Part shown: piece after piece, positions 47,305 through 57,679 of the stretch | Layout of the letters: each line of letters begins with the position of its first letter | Position numbering within the stretch: position 1 is the stretch's first letter | Notes under the pieces: model-generated | Seen by the model: only the letters and a program-made list of their open reading frames with translations | Database searches by the model: none | Told to the model about the DNA's origin: nothing | Assembly (NCBI GenBank): GCA_010094025.1 | Contig: ML991796.1 | Location: forward strand, 248,001-312,000 | DNA: 64,000 nucleotides | Source: Viridothelium virens | Lineage: Eukaryota > Ascomycota > Dothideomycetes > Trypetheliales > Trypetheliaceae | Direction: 5' to 3' | Made by a program: the position numbers and the translations under genes

Positions 47305-49330
47305 ATGGATTCCTCAGGCCTTAGGCGGAAAGACACGATCAAGGGACCTCCTCTACGCATCCTTTCGCTGGATGGAGGTGGAGTTCGGGGCTATTCTATG
47401 CTCATTATTCTTCAGAGGCTCATGCACCTAACATTCGTCGCCATTAGAGGAAGAGCACCAGAAAGACACGAAATACCGAAACCATGCGACCACTTCGACC
47501 TCATTGTAGGAACCGGCACGGGGGGTCTCATAGCGATTATGCTGGGGCGATTACGATTGGATATCGATACCTGCAAAGATGTTTATGTGAGAATGACCAG
47601 GGTGGTCTTTGAATCGGACAAGACTTTGGCGCTCGTCCTTGGATATAGCAAAAAGTCCATGTTCAAGGCGACCATGCTAGAACAAGCGATTCAGGACTGC
47701 GTACGGGAACATACGATATTCGAGGATGAAGGCAACGACGCATTAGCCAACGCACAAGATATAAGATCGCCATCATCAACTACCGTTCCAGGCAGCCCGC
47801 TCAATGCGACGGGACGTGTTTCGAGGAGCGGTAGTAGCGCAAGTCGATATAGTCAGGTCGGCATGAATCCTATCAATATTCGCGCTCCGATGGGCGCAAC
47901 GAGATGGGGCAACCCAAATGCACTTCTCTATGATACCAGAGAAAATCGCACCAAGACGTAAGCAGAATAATCCACGTTTAATCTAATTGACGACGGCTCA
48001 CCACCAATTTAGAGCAGTAACCGCCGTTTACAAGAGCGACGGCACTGATCAGAACGCCCCGGCGGCCCTGTTACGATCCTACGACTCTCGAAAAGAACCT
48101 GCTCCAGAAGTCCACTGTAAAATCTGGGAGGCAGGCCGCGCCACATCTGCGACTGGGCTTGCGTTCAAAGAGATCCAAATTGGCCAAAGCATCTTTAAAG
48201 ACGAGGGCAATGGTAAATACAACCCGGCACCTCAAGTGTTAGATGAAGCGGTCTTGAACGAGTGGCCTGGCAGGGACGTTGGAGTCTTCATCAGTATAGG
48301 GACAGGAAAGAGGTCAGGAAACACGGACGACCATGAACGGTCCGGGTTGACACGACTTTTGGGCATGACGGAACTTGCAGATGCTCGACGAAAACTCCTC
48401 GCGAAAATCGAGGGCTGCGAGCAAACACACCGTTTCATGGTCCATGAACACCTCAAAGCGCGCAATACCAAAGTCGAGGACTACTATCGCTTTAATGTCG
48501 AAGTCGGCGTCGGCGATTTTGGCATGAACGAGTGGAATCGTCTGGCAGATATCAGCACTCGAACAAGCATATATCTCGACAAACACGACGTCGACGTGAT
48601 GACCGAGGAAGCTGCCGTCAAGATGGGCCGCATATACCAGGCCAATATCCGCTGGGACAACGCCTTCAAACAAGGCCATGCCGACGACTGGGATCGCGAC
48701 AGCTGGCGCTACTCCTGGGAAAGCGGGCACAACGTCAAGCCCGCCGCTCCCCAACAGAACAACTACGTTCCCCCGGCCGACCCCAACGCCGTCGAGCTCC
48801 CCGGCGACTTCGGCCCCGTGAGTTCAGACTGGCACCCGTCGGCGTACAAGCAGTACGAAAGCCTGCATCGCCCCTCCATCGCCGACCAAAAATTCAGCAT
48901 CGTCCCGGACTCCGACCCCAACAATCCAGACTACTCCCTCCCCCAGCCCGTCGACCCAAACGACCCGGACACCCTCCCCGGCTCACAGAACCCAGATCGC
49001 CTGCCGCACTTTCCGCAGCCGTCGGATCCGCCACGGCCGCCGCCAAGACATCCCTCGCATCGATATAGTCGCAGCGATAATGCGCCGGTGTCGGCGCTGA
49101 GTCCGCGTGATCGCGATAGCATGGCGTTTCCTGGGGAGAGTCCTGTCAGTCTGAGACGGTCGACGGGTGAGAGGAAGAGTCCGCCGCCGTTGCCGCCGAA
49201 GACGCCGATTGATGAGGATGATAAGGCGGGGAGGAGGCGGCGGTATGAAGGGGGATTGCCGTATCCGCTGGAGGATGGACCGCCGCCTGTGGTGAATATG
49301 GCGAGGAAACCCGAGTTCGGGGTAAGGTAA
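47305..49330 (+). CDS. Patatin-like protein lacking the catalytic serine
   Basis: Two exons, 47305-47957 and 48013-49330, giving 656 residues. The fold signatures are clear: RILSLDGGGVRGYSML (oxyanion hole DGGGVRG, residues 23-29) and FDLIVGTGTGGLIAIMLGRLRL, which occupies the position of the GTSTGG nucleophile elbow of patatin lipases. The nucleophile position (residue 71, codon 47515-47517 GGC) is Gly, so a classic Ser-Asp lipase mechanism is not possible. Later parts match fungal patatins: NRTKTAVTAVYKSDGTD, YNPAPQVLDEAVLNEWPGRDVGVFISIGTGK. An inserted Ser-rich loop (about 152-205) and a disordered Pro-rich tail with an SH3-type PPPLPPKTP suggest a regulatory or scaffold role. I recall fungal relatives that also read GTGTGG, so the change may be family-wide. 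The coding strand flips from C- to G-rich near 49030. Confidence 0.88.
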
Positions 49331-50029
49331 CGAGAGAGACGGGGTTGGGTGTTGCTTTGATTTTCGTCATGCGCGCGCGTTATGAGCGCGGGCGTCGTCG
49401 CGCTATGAAAAGGGACTTAAGAGCTGGGGTTTTCTTGCCGTTGTTTTCATGCCTGGGTGGGCTTGAATCAAAGATATCCATGGGGATAGGGAAAAGGTTT
49501 TGACACGGCGCTCTTTGGCTGTCATGAGATATGAAACATCTACTGTATATTTTCTATGAATAGAAGCATTTTGGAATTAAGATTGTGTTCTTTCATGCTG
49601 GCTGCTTGTCTGTGCCAATTTGCGTATCTAATCGCGTTACGCCTACCTTGTGCTAGGAATTTGTGAATCTGAATTTCGTCCCCAGTTGAATGAGAGGCGA
49701 TAAAGGTACGCGAGGTAAGAATGAGCAGGGTAGTTGTAACATTAAGTAATGCAGCATTCCGATGAGAACAACTCCAGAAAGATACTTCAGAGAAGCATTC
49801 CTCGCACTACATGTCTATTTTTCCTCCCCTGAGTAAGTTTGTAGGGGGAATGAAGACTTTGAAAAATCTCTATTCATGACTAAACTTCTAACCTGAAGCA
49901 ACAAGTATCAAAGTTAAAGAAATATACATACTACAAAAGGCGTGTCTCGTTGACCCTAAACTCCACGTGAGATGCGTACATAGTCCGCGCCATGCTTCCT
50001 AACTGAAGATAGTGCAGTTACCAGTCTTC
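49331..50029. other. Convergent intergenic region
   Basis: About 700 bases between convergent genes. AT-rich from 49540. No feature recognised. Confidence 0.45.
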
Positions 50030-50655
50030 TCATTCCAGTGGTCTTGTATTCTCCCGGCTATTCTGCAGACTGCTCGCTTGGCTATTCGTCGGGCTTGACT
50101 CTGGGCTCACGATGTAAAGGTCTGAGAAATCGCCAAATAGCATCCGTCGCATTGAGACCCCCATTGGAAGTCCGACTGAGGCAAGAGAAGCCTTACAATT
50201 GGGATAGTGTTGATAGGCGGTTTTTTCAGGCTCGTTGTAAAGATCTTCGGTTCGGATGTCCACGCGCGAGCACATGCGCGGGAGAGGCTTGCGAGAACAG
50301 CGAAGATGGGGATCTGGTCGATGATGAACGTGTTAGTAGCGCAAAATAAAAGTGATCGCTGTAAAGAAGGGGGAGACATACCTTTATCAAGCGCCTGGCA
50401 GAGATCCTCTTGCGATTGAACAGTGATGCCTTTATGTCGTTTGTAGACGATGATGCGACGCCGGTCTTTTCGATCGAGAAAGTCAAAGCGTGAACTGTTG
50501 CTGCTTTGCGAAGAGGTAGTTGAGTCACTTTGCCAGGTGTCTGTCGCCATGGCCGTGCGATGTGTGCCTAAGTTAGGCGTTGAGGATATCGATGAAGTGC
50601 CAATCGATCTGAGGTCTGCTGATTGGTACCGGCGTGGCTGGGATGCGCTACGCAA
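50030..50655 (-). CDS. Small Ser-rich hypothetical protein
   Basis: Two exons on the minus strand, 50655-50382 and 50313-50030, giving 185 residues. The intron begins GTATGT, has an exact TACTAAC branch site about 20 nt before its CAG, and joins the frames as LCQALDKDPHLRCS, which makes the model credible. Landmarks are a Ser/Thr-rich N-terminus, then FDFLDRKDRRRIIVYKRHKG (a basic cluster that could be a nuclear signal), then SVGLPMGVSMRRMLFGDFSDLYIVSPES. I recognise no family. It is divergent from LCP5, with 408 bases between the starts. Confidence 0.62.
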
Positions 50656-51063
50656 GACGATTTCCTGAGGCAGGCCTGACTGAGGAAGGTGCGCAGACTA
50701 TGAGAATGACTTAAAAGGAGGGTCACAAGATGCAGGTCTCGTTGTGGTGGTGATTTGGCCTAGGAGTGAGAAACAAGGCTTAAAGATGAAAACCTTGGAA
50801 ACGTGGGGAAACAAAGCGTGACGTTCAATTGTGGCTGTGGCTTATGCATGGCTCAGTCACGATGAACCGTCGCTTACCGAACAATCCCCGAGCATCACAG
50901 AAGATTCGATCAAAGCCGCAATCAAATCGCAAATCTCTGCTTATTGTGCATGGAACCAGAAAATGTCTTGAACTTGATTGGCTCCGAAAATTTGGTGAAC
51001 TAAGTCCCTACGAGAAATTCATTTCGGACCACAGGCATTTTCGAGCAAGAAGAGCACTCTATA
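50656..51063. promoter_or_regulatory. Divergent promoter region upstream of LCP5
   Basis: 408 bases between divergent start codons (small hypothetical on minus, LCP5 on plus). No individual element assigned. Confidence 0.45.
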
Positions 51064-52299
51064 ATGGCCGCAATAGAGAATTCTCTTCCGGCTCTAATAT
51101 CTCAGTTGACGAGCTCGCTCTCATCAGCTGCGGATATTCTGCCGGAGCAGACTCTTCCTCTTCATCACGGGATTTCATTACTTGATGTGAAAAATGAGCT
51201 CATGCTCGCCTACCTACAGAACATCGCGTTCCTCATTCTCTACAAGATCAGAAATACTGCGAAACCCCGGTTACGAAAGGCTAAAGCAGATAGAAATGAT
51301 ATTCAGACACAAGATCAAAGTCTAGAAGATGAGGCGGTCAAAAAATTGGTGGAGTTGCGAGTCTACCTTGAAAGAGGGGTTCGTCCATTGGAAGTGCGGC
51401 TGAAATACCAGGTCGACAAAGTACTACGTACAGCAGATGATGCTGCTCGACAGGAGGCACAAAAAGCCAATGGCGCTTCTAAGCCAAAACCATCAGCAAA
51501 CGGAACAGCACACGGTGACGAGGATCAATCCGACGAAGCAGACGAAAACTCCGAAGAAGAGGAAGACTCCGAGTCCGACTCTTCCTCCAGCGACGCAGAC
51601 AACACCACCGGTGGCGCCCCTCTCGACGACCTCGCCTACCGCCCCAACCCATCCTCCTTCCTCCAACCGCAGCAAGCTCCATCCCAACCACCCACCCTCC
51701 GCAAATCCAACAACTCCGACTCAACCTCCACCCGCTACATCCCCCCCAAAATCACACCCACAACCCTCGACACCCGCTCACGCCCGACCTCGCGCCGCCC
51801 CCCCCGCTCCACCGCCATCGACACCTTCATCGCATCCGACCTCTCCAGCGCGCCCCTCGCCGAGCCCTCGATCGGCGCCGACGCCGCGCAGACCAGCCGC
51901 GCGACGTCGCTAGGCCGACGGCAGGTGAGCGGGCGCGAGCGGGAGACGCTGGCGGAGCGGACGCGGTATGAGGAGGAGAACCTGGTGCGGTTGCCGAAGG
52001 AAGGGAAGAAAGAGCGGGCGAGGAGGATGAGGGGGGCAGAGGGCGGCGGGGAACGCGGGCGGCTGCAGTTTGGGGGGGAGGAGTTTCGGGAGTTGGGGGA
52101 GGGGGCGGGCAGGATTGAGAGGTTGGTGGGGAGGAGGAAGGAGAAGGAGAGGGATGGGTTGGGTGGGGCGTTGGGGAGGAGTAGGAAGAGGGAGAGGGAG
52201 AGAGAGAGGGAAGGGGGTGCAGAGGGGTGGGGGCAGGGTGGAAGGGGCGTGAGGCCTGGAGAGTTTTTTGAGAGGAAGATGAAGAAGAGGCGGAGATGA
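51064..52299 (+). CDS. lcp5: Lcp5/neuroguidin family ribosome-biogenesis protein (Sas10/Utp3 domain)
   Basis: An intronless 411-residue protein. The N-terminal part carries the Sas10/Utp3 domain: GISLLDVKNELMLAYLQNIAFLILYKIR, then a charged helix, then VKKLVELRVYLERGVRPLEVRLKYQVDKVLR. This matches Lcp5, a nucleolar U3 snoRNP/SSU processome component needed for 18S rRNA maturation; the metazoan counterpart is neuroguidin. An acidic Ser/Asp/Glu patch, LAYRPNPSSFL and YIPPKITPT follow, in the family's order. The C-terminal third is very basic with Arg/Glu/Gly repeats and ends KMKKRRR, a probable nucleolar signal. That part is coded by an almost pure purine strand (51930-52299), directly after a very C-rich stretch. 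Confidence 0.9.
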   Translation: MAAIENSLPALISQLTSSLSSAADILPEQTLPLHHGISLLDVKNELMLAYLQNIAFLILYKIRNTAKPRLRKAKADRNDIQTQDQSLEDEAVKKLVELRVYLERGVRPLEVRLKYQVDKVLRTADDAARQEAQKANGASKPKPSANGTAHGDEDQSDEADENSEEEEDSESDSSSSDADNTTGGAPLDDLAYRPNPSSFLQPQQAPSQPPTLRKSNNSDSTSTRYIPPKITPTTLDTRSRPTSRRPPRSTAIDTFIASDLSSAPLAEPSIGADAAQTSRATSLGRRQVSGRERETLAERTRYEEENLVRLPKEGKKERARRMRGAEGGGERGRLQFGGEEFRELGEGAGRIERLVGRRKEKERDGLGGALGRSRKREREREREGGAEGWGQGGRGVRPGEFFERKMKKRRR

Positions 52300-52536
52300 A
52301 GGAGGTGCTGACGGATATTTGGATGGGGGTCTAAAGATGTCGCTGTTGAAATTATCTGGGGTTATGATACATATCATTCGAAGTCATTCGAAGTAGTTGC
52401 CTGATCTATCCAGCTACTCAAGCCAGATGAGCATATTAAGATCCTATTGCCCGATATTCAGTCGTATCCCTTTTCATTCCCCAACAAGAGCCGTAGCAAT
52501 AATGAAAGCATACCGGAATGCATGCAAACTTGACAG
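52300..52536. other. Convergent spacer
   Basis: 237 bases between the 3' ends of LCP5 and RFA1, with a short direct repeat (CATTCGAAGT twice) at 52375-52393. Confidence 0.45.
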
Positions 52537-54659
52537 CTACTGAACAAAGAGACCGTCAGACCCAATGTTGTACGACTTGATAATATCCGCCAGCCTACTC
52601 GCTTCAGTGGTGAAATTCACGGGGTTGGCGTTGATGATCTGATATCGAACTCTAAATAAATAATCAGCACATCCAATCAAATCCGCTGGAGGTGGCGATT
52701 TCGGGTAACGAACCTTGTCTGATCCTGATAGTTGTCCATCTTCGCACGACACCTAAACACAAATGTCTTCCAGCTGGCATCCTGGAATGCGTCACGTCTG
52801 CGTTGCTCATCACCATTATCTACAATCTCCTGCAATTCGTCGGCGCTCATGCCCATAATCAGTTTTCCTGTATCGTCGAAGCTGCTCAGCCAAAGCTGTC
52901 CGGTGTAGTCCCACGCGTTCAGCGTCATGATGTAGCGGTATTGCGGCTTCGGATACGTCTTGTTGCACCTCTCGCAACGCCACTGGCCGGGATCCATCTC
53001 CACAACTTTCTTGTTGCAGCCATCGCTGGCACAGGCAGGGTAGAACGCGGATTCCTGGCGAATGTGGGCCACGGTGGCTTTCAGAGTGAAATAGTCTTGT
53101 TCTTCACTCATACCAAGATTTTCATCCTTGACTTGCTGAATCGTCTTGAAATCCTGCTTGCGTCCACTTCCGGTGGTAGAAGATAGAGCGTTCTGGTGGG
53201 TGTTGAAGGTATCGTTCCGACCTGCTGCATCGTACCAGCCTTTGAGACGGTGTGCGTCATCGATGTCCGGATTGACGTTCATGGTGCCAGAGGAGAGAAG
53301 AGAAAGACTGCGACCACCAAAATCGGACACTTTCACGCCTTTGAAGGCGACGACGGACTCCTCAGGCACGTCGAAGGAAGTTGCACTATTTCCCCATACT
53401 GTAAGACGAACAGAATAGCCAGTATTGTCCACGAGGGTGAGTTCGCGTTTGTCGTACGGCTTTGACGTCGACTTGGAGGTAATTTGGGACACTTCGCCGA
53501 CTTCTTTGAGTACACCAATAGTATCAATGGTAGTATCCTTTTCGACACTCTGGAGATCGCCAATGTTTGTGAAGTTGTATCGAACCTGTGGAACATCATC
53601 TTGGTCCTCAGCCTTCTCCACGATTGTGTCGCGTTCGAAAGTCATCTCATAATCGTTGTTGACGTTTGAGAATTGCTTCTTCGCCATCTGAACTCGGCAA
53701 GGCGTAGAAATATAATATATCTGGCCTTCTTGGAAGACATCGTAAAGCTGATCGCATTGCTGATTGAAGCCTGTGCCCCGGATCTCTCCACTCTGGTCAA
53801 GGAAATTCACGCTGAAAAGCTTGCCTTCTCCATTTCTGTTGTGCCATTTCTTGATATCACTCTTGTGCGTGCATCGTACCTTGATTGTCCATTTATGTGC
53901 ATAAGGTGAGAGTGCCTCGATAGGATAGAGGTTGGCGTGAGCAGCGGACATTGTGGTAGATCCATTGGTGCGTGTGGACGCGTTAGTGGTTGCTGGAGTT
54001 GGTTGTTGTTGGGGTTTGTTCCCGTAGAAGCCATTGCTAGAGATATTTCCAGGCTGCTGCTGAGGCTGCTGCTGTAGTTCATCCTCGGCTTTGACAGCTT
54101 CCAATTGTACAGGCTCGCCGATCTTGTCGTGTTCTCCAAATTCTTCGAGGACATCAAAGTCGAGCACTATAAGAATTCTAAGTCAAAATTAGTCACTCTC
54201 CACTGATTCATTCTGTATGCGCAACGCTTGAGCCGGAATTGCAACAGCTACTGTAGATGACATACCGCCTTCCTTTGACCGTGTTTGGAACAAAATTCTT
54301 GATTCTGACCAGAACACCCTTCCTGAGTTTTCCGTCGTGAACATGATGGTTCAAAGCTGCTCAGTGTGAATGACTGAATCTTGTGTTACTGGAGAGACGC
54401 GTACCTGTGCCAATCATGCTCTGGATAAAGTTGTTGATGTCACTGAAGACAACGCGGAAGCGTTCTGGCCCACCCTGAGGGTTAGGAGTGGGTTTGATCT
54501 GGAGGCATTGCATTATGGGATTGGGCACATTGGTCGCAGCAGCATCGCCAGACTCGACGATAGACCTGTGGGAAACGTCAGATTCCGTTTGGAACAAGCA
54601 CCCACATTCACGTACTGCAAAGACCCACGAGAGATCACGGAAGAAGGATCACCTGCCAT
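52537..54659 (-). CDS. rfa1: Replication protein A large subunit (Rfa1)
   Basis: Five exons on the minus strand: 54659-54616, 54565-54405, 54356-54266, 54177-52714, 52651-52537, giving 624 residues, normal for RPA1. RPA is the main eukaryotic single-strand DNA binding complex in replication, repair and recombination. The N-terminal OB fold is spread over exons 1-4 (VFSDINNFIQSMIGT..., KLRKGVLVRIKNFVPN, ILIVLDFDVLEEF). A Gln/Pro-rich linker follows, then DNA-binding domains A and B (YAHKWTIKVRCTHKSDIKKW; TIDTIGVLKEVGEV). Domain C has the zinc ribbon C-x4-C-x13-C-x2-C (CASDGC...CERC). The last exon supplies VRYQIINANPVNFTTE and the conserved C-terminal helix. Every splice joint restores family sequence. 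Confidence 0.95.
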
Positions 54660-55909
54660 GACGAATCCTTATAGCGATCTGACAGGGCGACGTATACTTC
54701 ACTCAAACCGCACAGAAACAGCAGTTGAGTTGGGGTGGTGGGTTCTTATGATGGCAAAAGTGGGGTGATGTCGTTCCACAAGGTAGACGCGTCTCGCGTT
54801 AATGACAAACGCCCTCGCGTGTTGCACCGCCACCTCAGGCTTAGATACTCTGGTCATTAGCCACATTGACAACCACTCGTCCCACAATGGCCAAGCTACA
54901 CAGAATTTAGAGCACGAGCGTAATCTACATGATCTATCTTGACAGCGTACATCTGCCCGAAGGGTTCTTCAGCTCATTCTCATCGTCAAAATGCTGCACC
55001 GACAACAATGGGCTTTGCAACAAGGGTGAGTAGTATATTTTGCAATATGCCTGTAGCTGGCTCTCCATATGCAACTTCATGAATATCTTGCCTATCATCC
55101 AGATGATGTCCCTTGTGATCTAGGCACCCCCCTCTCGCAAGACCAAGTTCGTGCTCAACTCGTCAAGTTCCAAGATATTCACCATGGCTTCCGTCAAATT
55201 TGAAGAGGTAAGGTTCCCGAAGGGACGGGACTCACGAAGCGCCTGAGAACCTATATATGCTCATTATTGCCTCTCGTACAGTATAAGGCCACAAGCTATT
55301 ATCTTCGACTCAGGATGATGGACCTTTTGGTATTCTTTCTGTGGTCTTGCAGAAATTCAGCACCGGGAGTGGTATTCGCTTTCTGCACATCAGTTCAAGC
55401 CTGTCACTGTCGAATCACTAATTTTAGCCTGAAATGAGCTTGCTCATACAGAATTGTATTGCAGGAATACTTGTTTCGCTAAGATCAATATACTTACAGA
55501 AGGAATATGCAGCCTACTTGAGTACAATCATACAATCGAAAGATACTAACGCATGCTAAGATTTAGAAGTAACGAGGATCGCCTGCGAATCAAAGAAGTT
55601 CATTATCTCAAGCTCAACAGACCATCGTCAATCGATGGAGCCAGACAGTGTAAACAGGCCCCCTTGAGAAGACAGTCATGCGTCCACGTGGCGTTGGGCG
55701 GACATTGGTGAATGTGAGCAACTGAAGTAAACCAGTTTTTGGAAGGCTGAAGTCTTGCCTGGTAGTCATCGGACTGCTTCATGAGCCCCCAATCCTTCTT
55801 ACACAACTCGTCGATCCTATTGCGTTATATCTTCTCTTGAATCTATCTATCCTTGAAGTTTCAAGGACATCATTATCGTGTTTACCAATAAATCTTTGCA
55901 TACGATCGA
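54660..55909. other. Divergent intergenic region (1.25 kb)
   Basis: It lies between divergent RFA1 and the repeat-containing hypothetical gene. No gene supported; AT-rich around 55440-55560. Confidence 0.45.
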
Positions 55910-57679
55910 ATGGATGCTTTCAGGCTGGCGGCGGCTCAGAGCGCGCTCCAAGCATTGGAAGCCAACCCCCAGCTTCTTGACCATGCGCAACGAAGCTTTG
56001 GCGCATCTCCGCCACCCTATAGGTCTAACCAATTTCACGACTCAACTCTATCCGAGGAACCCGGCAGCGCTGGAGGAGAACAGCAGCTCACGGAAGATCA
56101 GCGAAGACAATTCTTGGTAGATCGTGAGGCCTCACGTCCTTATCAACAATTTGACGCTCAGACGATCGACGAAAAGTATCGCCTCTGGAGACAACATCCG
56201 GTTATGAAGTTTATGCCACACATGCCCATTGGAGTATTCGCACCGCCCGCTTATGAGTCCGTTAAAAACCGCTGGATAGAGCAAGGTATTTGGAAAGACA
56301 GCTGGACTGATGGACATCCTATGGGGGGTTGGAAACACGAATATCCTCCCAGAACCGGGCTCGACTCGGACAGTGATACTGAAGCAAAGCCATTGTTTGG
56401 AGTCTCACCTCGCCCCTCTCCCTTCCCGGAACGGCGGCGTCAGCAGAAGGCGAAGCAACCCGACCGACACGAGCAGGATGGTGAGGCTTTGGAACGTTAT
56501 ACTAAGGAGGAGCGTGAACGTAACGCCTCGCGCCCGTTCTATCAGTTTCTATACCAGATCTCGAAGGAGCGCGAGGGTATCGAAAACGAAGATGCTACCA
56601 GGGAAACTCCCACTCCGTTTGTCCATGACATCAATACTCAAGCCTACGAAAAGATCAAAGTCATCTGGACGGAACGGGGTATCTGGAATGATAAGTGGGG
56701 GGTGTTGCCCGGAATGTCTTGGAAACATGAAGAGCCATGTGATGAGTATAGGATGAATGATCGTTACGATGCCCTGTGTCGCTTAGCTGAACAAATTAAC
56801 TACGAGGCTGGGGAAGGACCTTCAAGGCCTAACTTCGGAGCAACAACTATCACGCATGCCCAAGAAGACTGGCTTTCCAGCAATGATCGCGAAGCTCAAA
56901 CACCGCCCAGATTTTATTTTGGAAATTCAGATCACGCTACTGCTTGGACCAATCCACGAATCAATGATGGACGGAAAGCTCGTAGAGAGCCTCCCAGAGT
57001 GGCTTTCTTATCACCTATCCCAGATGAGTCAAACGATCACGGAGCCAGTGAGATGATTAGTACATCTCAACAGGGCTGGCACGGGAGCACTGGTTCGACT
57101 GGAGTCAGTAGTGATGGCATGGAAGAAAGGCTCTTGGCTCAAAAGTCTGTTCAGAGCAGTGTGTCCGAACCTGACGCAATAGGGCAGGAATCGTGGCTCC
57201 ATAGAACTCCAGTCCCAAATACGGAGGCATCGCATTCAGCAGCAAAAAGACCCGCCGTCGTTGCGCACGGATCTCGAGTATCAAAGTCTGATAGCAAGAA
57301 GAGAGGGGCATTTGGTCGACGGATCAATGGTCCTGGAAAAGTGCTCGCTGAATCATCGTGCTTGCCACTTGCGACTGGACCTGACGAGCCCGATTCGCAA
57401 CATTCATACGCGTCCCAACAAGCAAGTCCTGAAGAACAGTTGTCGTCGCAAACCGTCAAGCCAGCTTCTCGCAGAAGCAAACGGATCCAGAAGCTGCAAG
57501 CTGATAAAGTCAACAGCGCAATAGGCCGCGGTGTTCCAGAGTCGAGCAAAAGGCCAGTCCAAGCAAGACCCAAACGGAATGCGAAAGCTAGCTCAAAAGT
57601 GGCAGAAGCTGCAAAGCCTCGAGGGATTTCAAAGCCAAAGGAACCAAAGCGATCTCGACAGCAGAAGAGAAGACGGTGA
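55910..57679 (+). CDS. Hypothetical protein with an internal ~72-residue duplication
   Basis: A 589-residue single-exon protein of unknown function. It starts MDAFRLAAAQSALQALEANP, an amphipathic helix. Two copies of a module follow at the same spacing. Copy 1: ASRPYQQF (74-81), AYESVKNRWIEQGIWKDSW (114-132), WKHEYP (141-146). Copy 2: ASRPFYQF (206-213), AYEKIKVIWTERGIWNDKW (245-263), WKHEEP (271-276). The conserved Trp, Gly-Ile-Trp and Trp-Lys-His-Glu residues suggest a small folded domain duplicated in tandem. The rest is disordered and Ser-rich, and the C-terminus (from about 520) is strongly basic with bipartite-type clusters, so a nuclear location is likely. I know no family for this module. 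Confidence 0.85.
   Translation: MDAFRLAAAQSALQALEANPQLLDHAQRSFGASPPPYRSNQFHDSTLSEEPGSAGGEQQLTEDQRRQFLVDREASRPYQQFDAQTIDEKYRLWRQHPVMKFMPHMPIGVFAPPAYESVKNRWIEQGIWKDSWTDGHPMGGWKHEYPPRTGLDSDSDTEAKPLFGVSPRPSPFPERRRQQKAKQPDRHEQDGEALERYTKEERERNASRPFYQFLYQISKEREGIENEDATRETPTPFVHDINTQAYEKIKVIWTERGIWNDKWGVLPGMSWKHEEPCDEYRMNDRYDALCRLAEQINYEAGEGPSRPNFGATTITHAQEDWLSSNDREAQTPPRFYFGNSDHATAWTNPRINDGRKARREPPRVAFLSPIPDESNDHGASEMISTSQQGWHGSTGSTGVSSDGMEERLLAQKSVQSSVSEPDAIGQESWLHRTPVPNTEASHSAAKRPAVVAHGSRVSKSDSKKRGAFGRRINGPGKVLAESSCLPLATGPDEPDSQHSYASQQASPEEQLSSQTVKPASRRSKRIQKLQADKVNSAIGRGVPESSKRPVQARPKRNAKASSKVAEAAKPRGISKPKEPKRSRQQKRRR

Noticed and set aside
51910-52377. Pro/Leu-rich open frame antisense to the LCP5 C-terminus
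   Set aside because: An artefact of the nearly pure purine sense strand; no start context or family resemblance.
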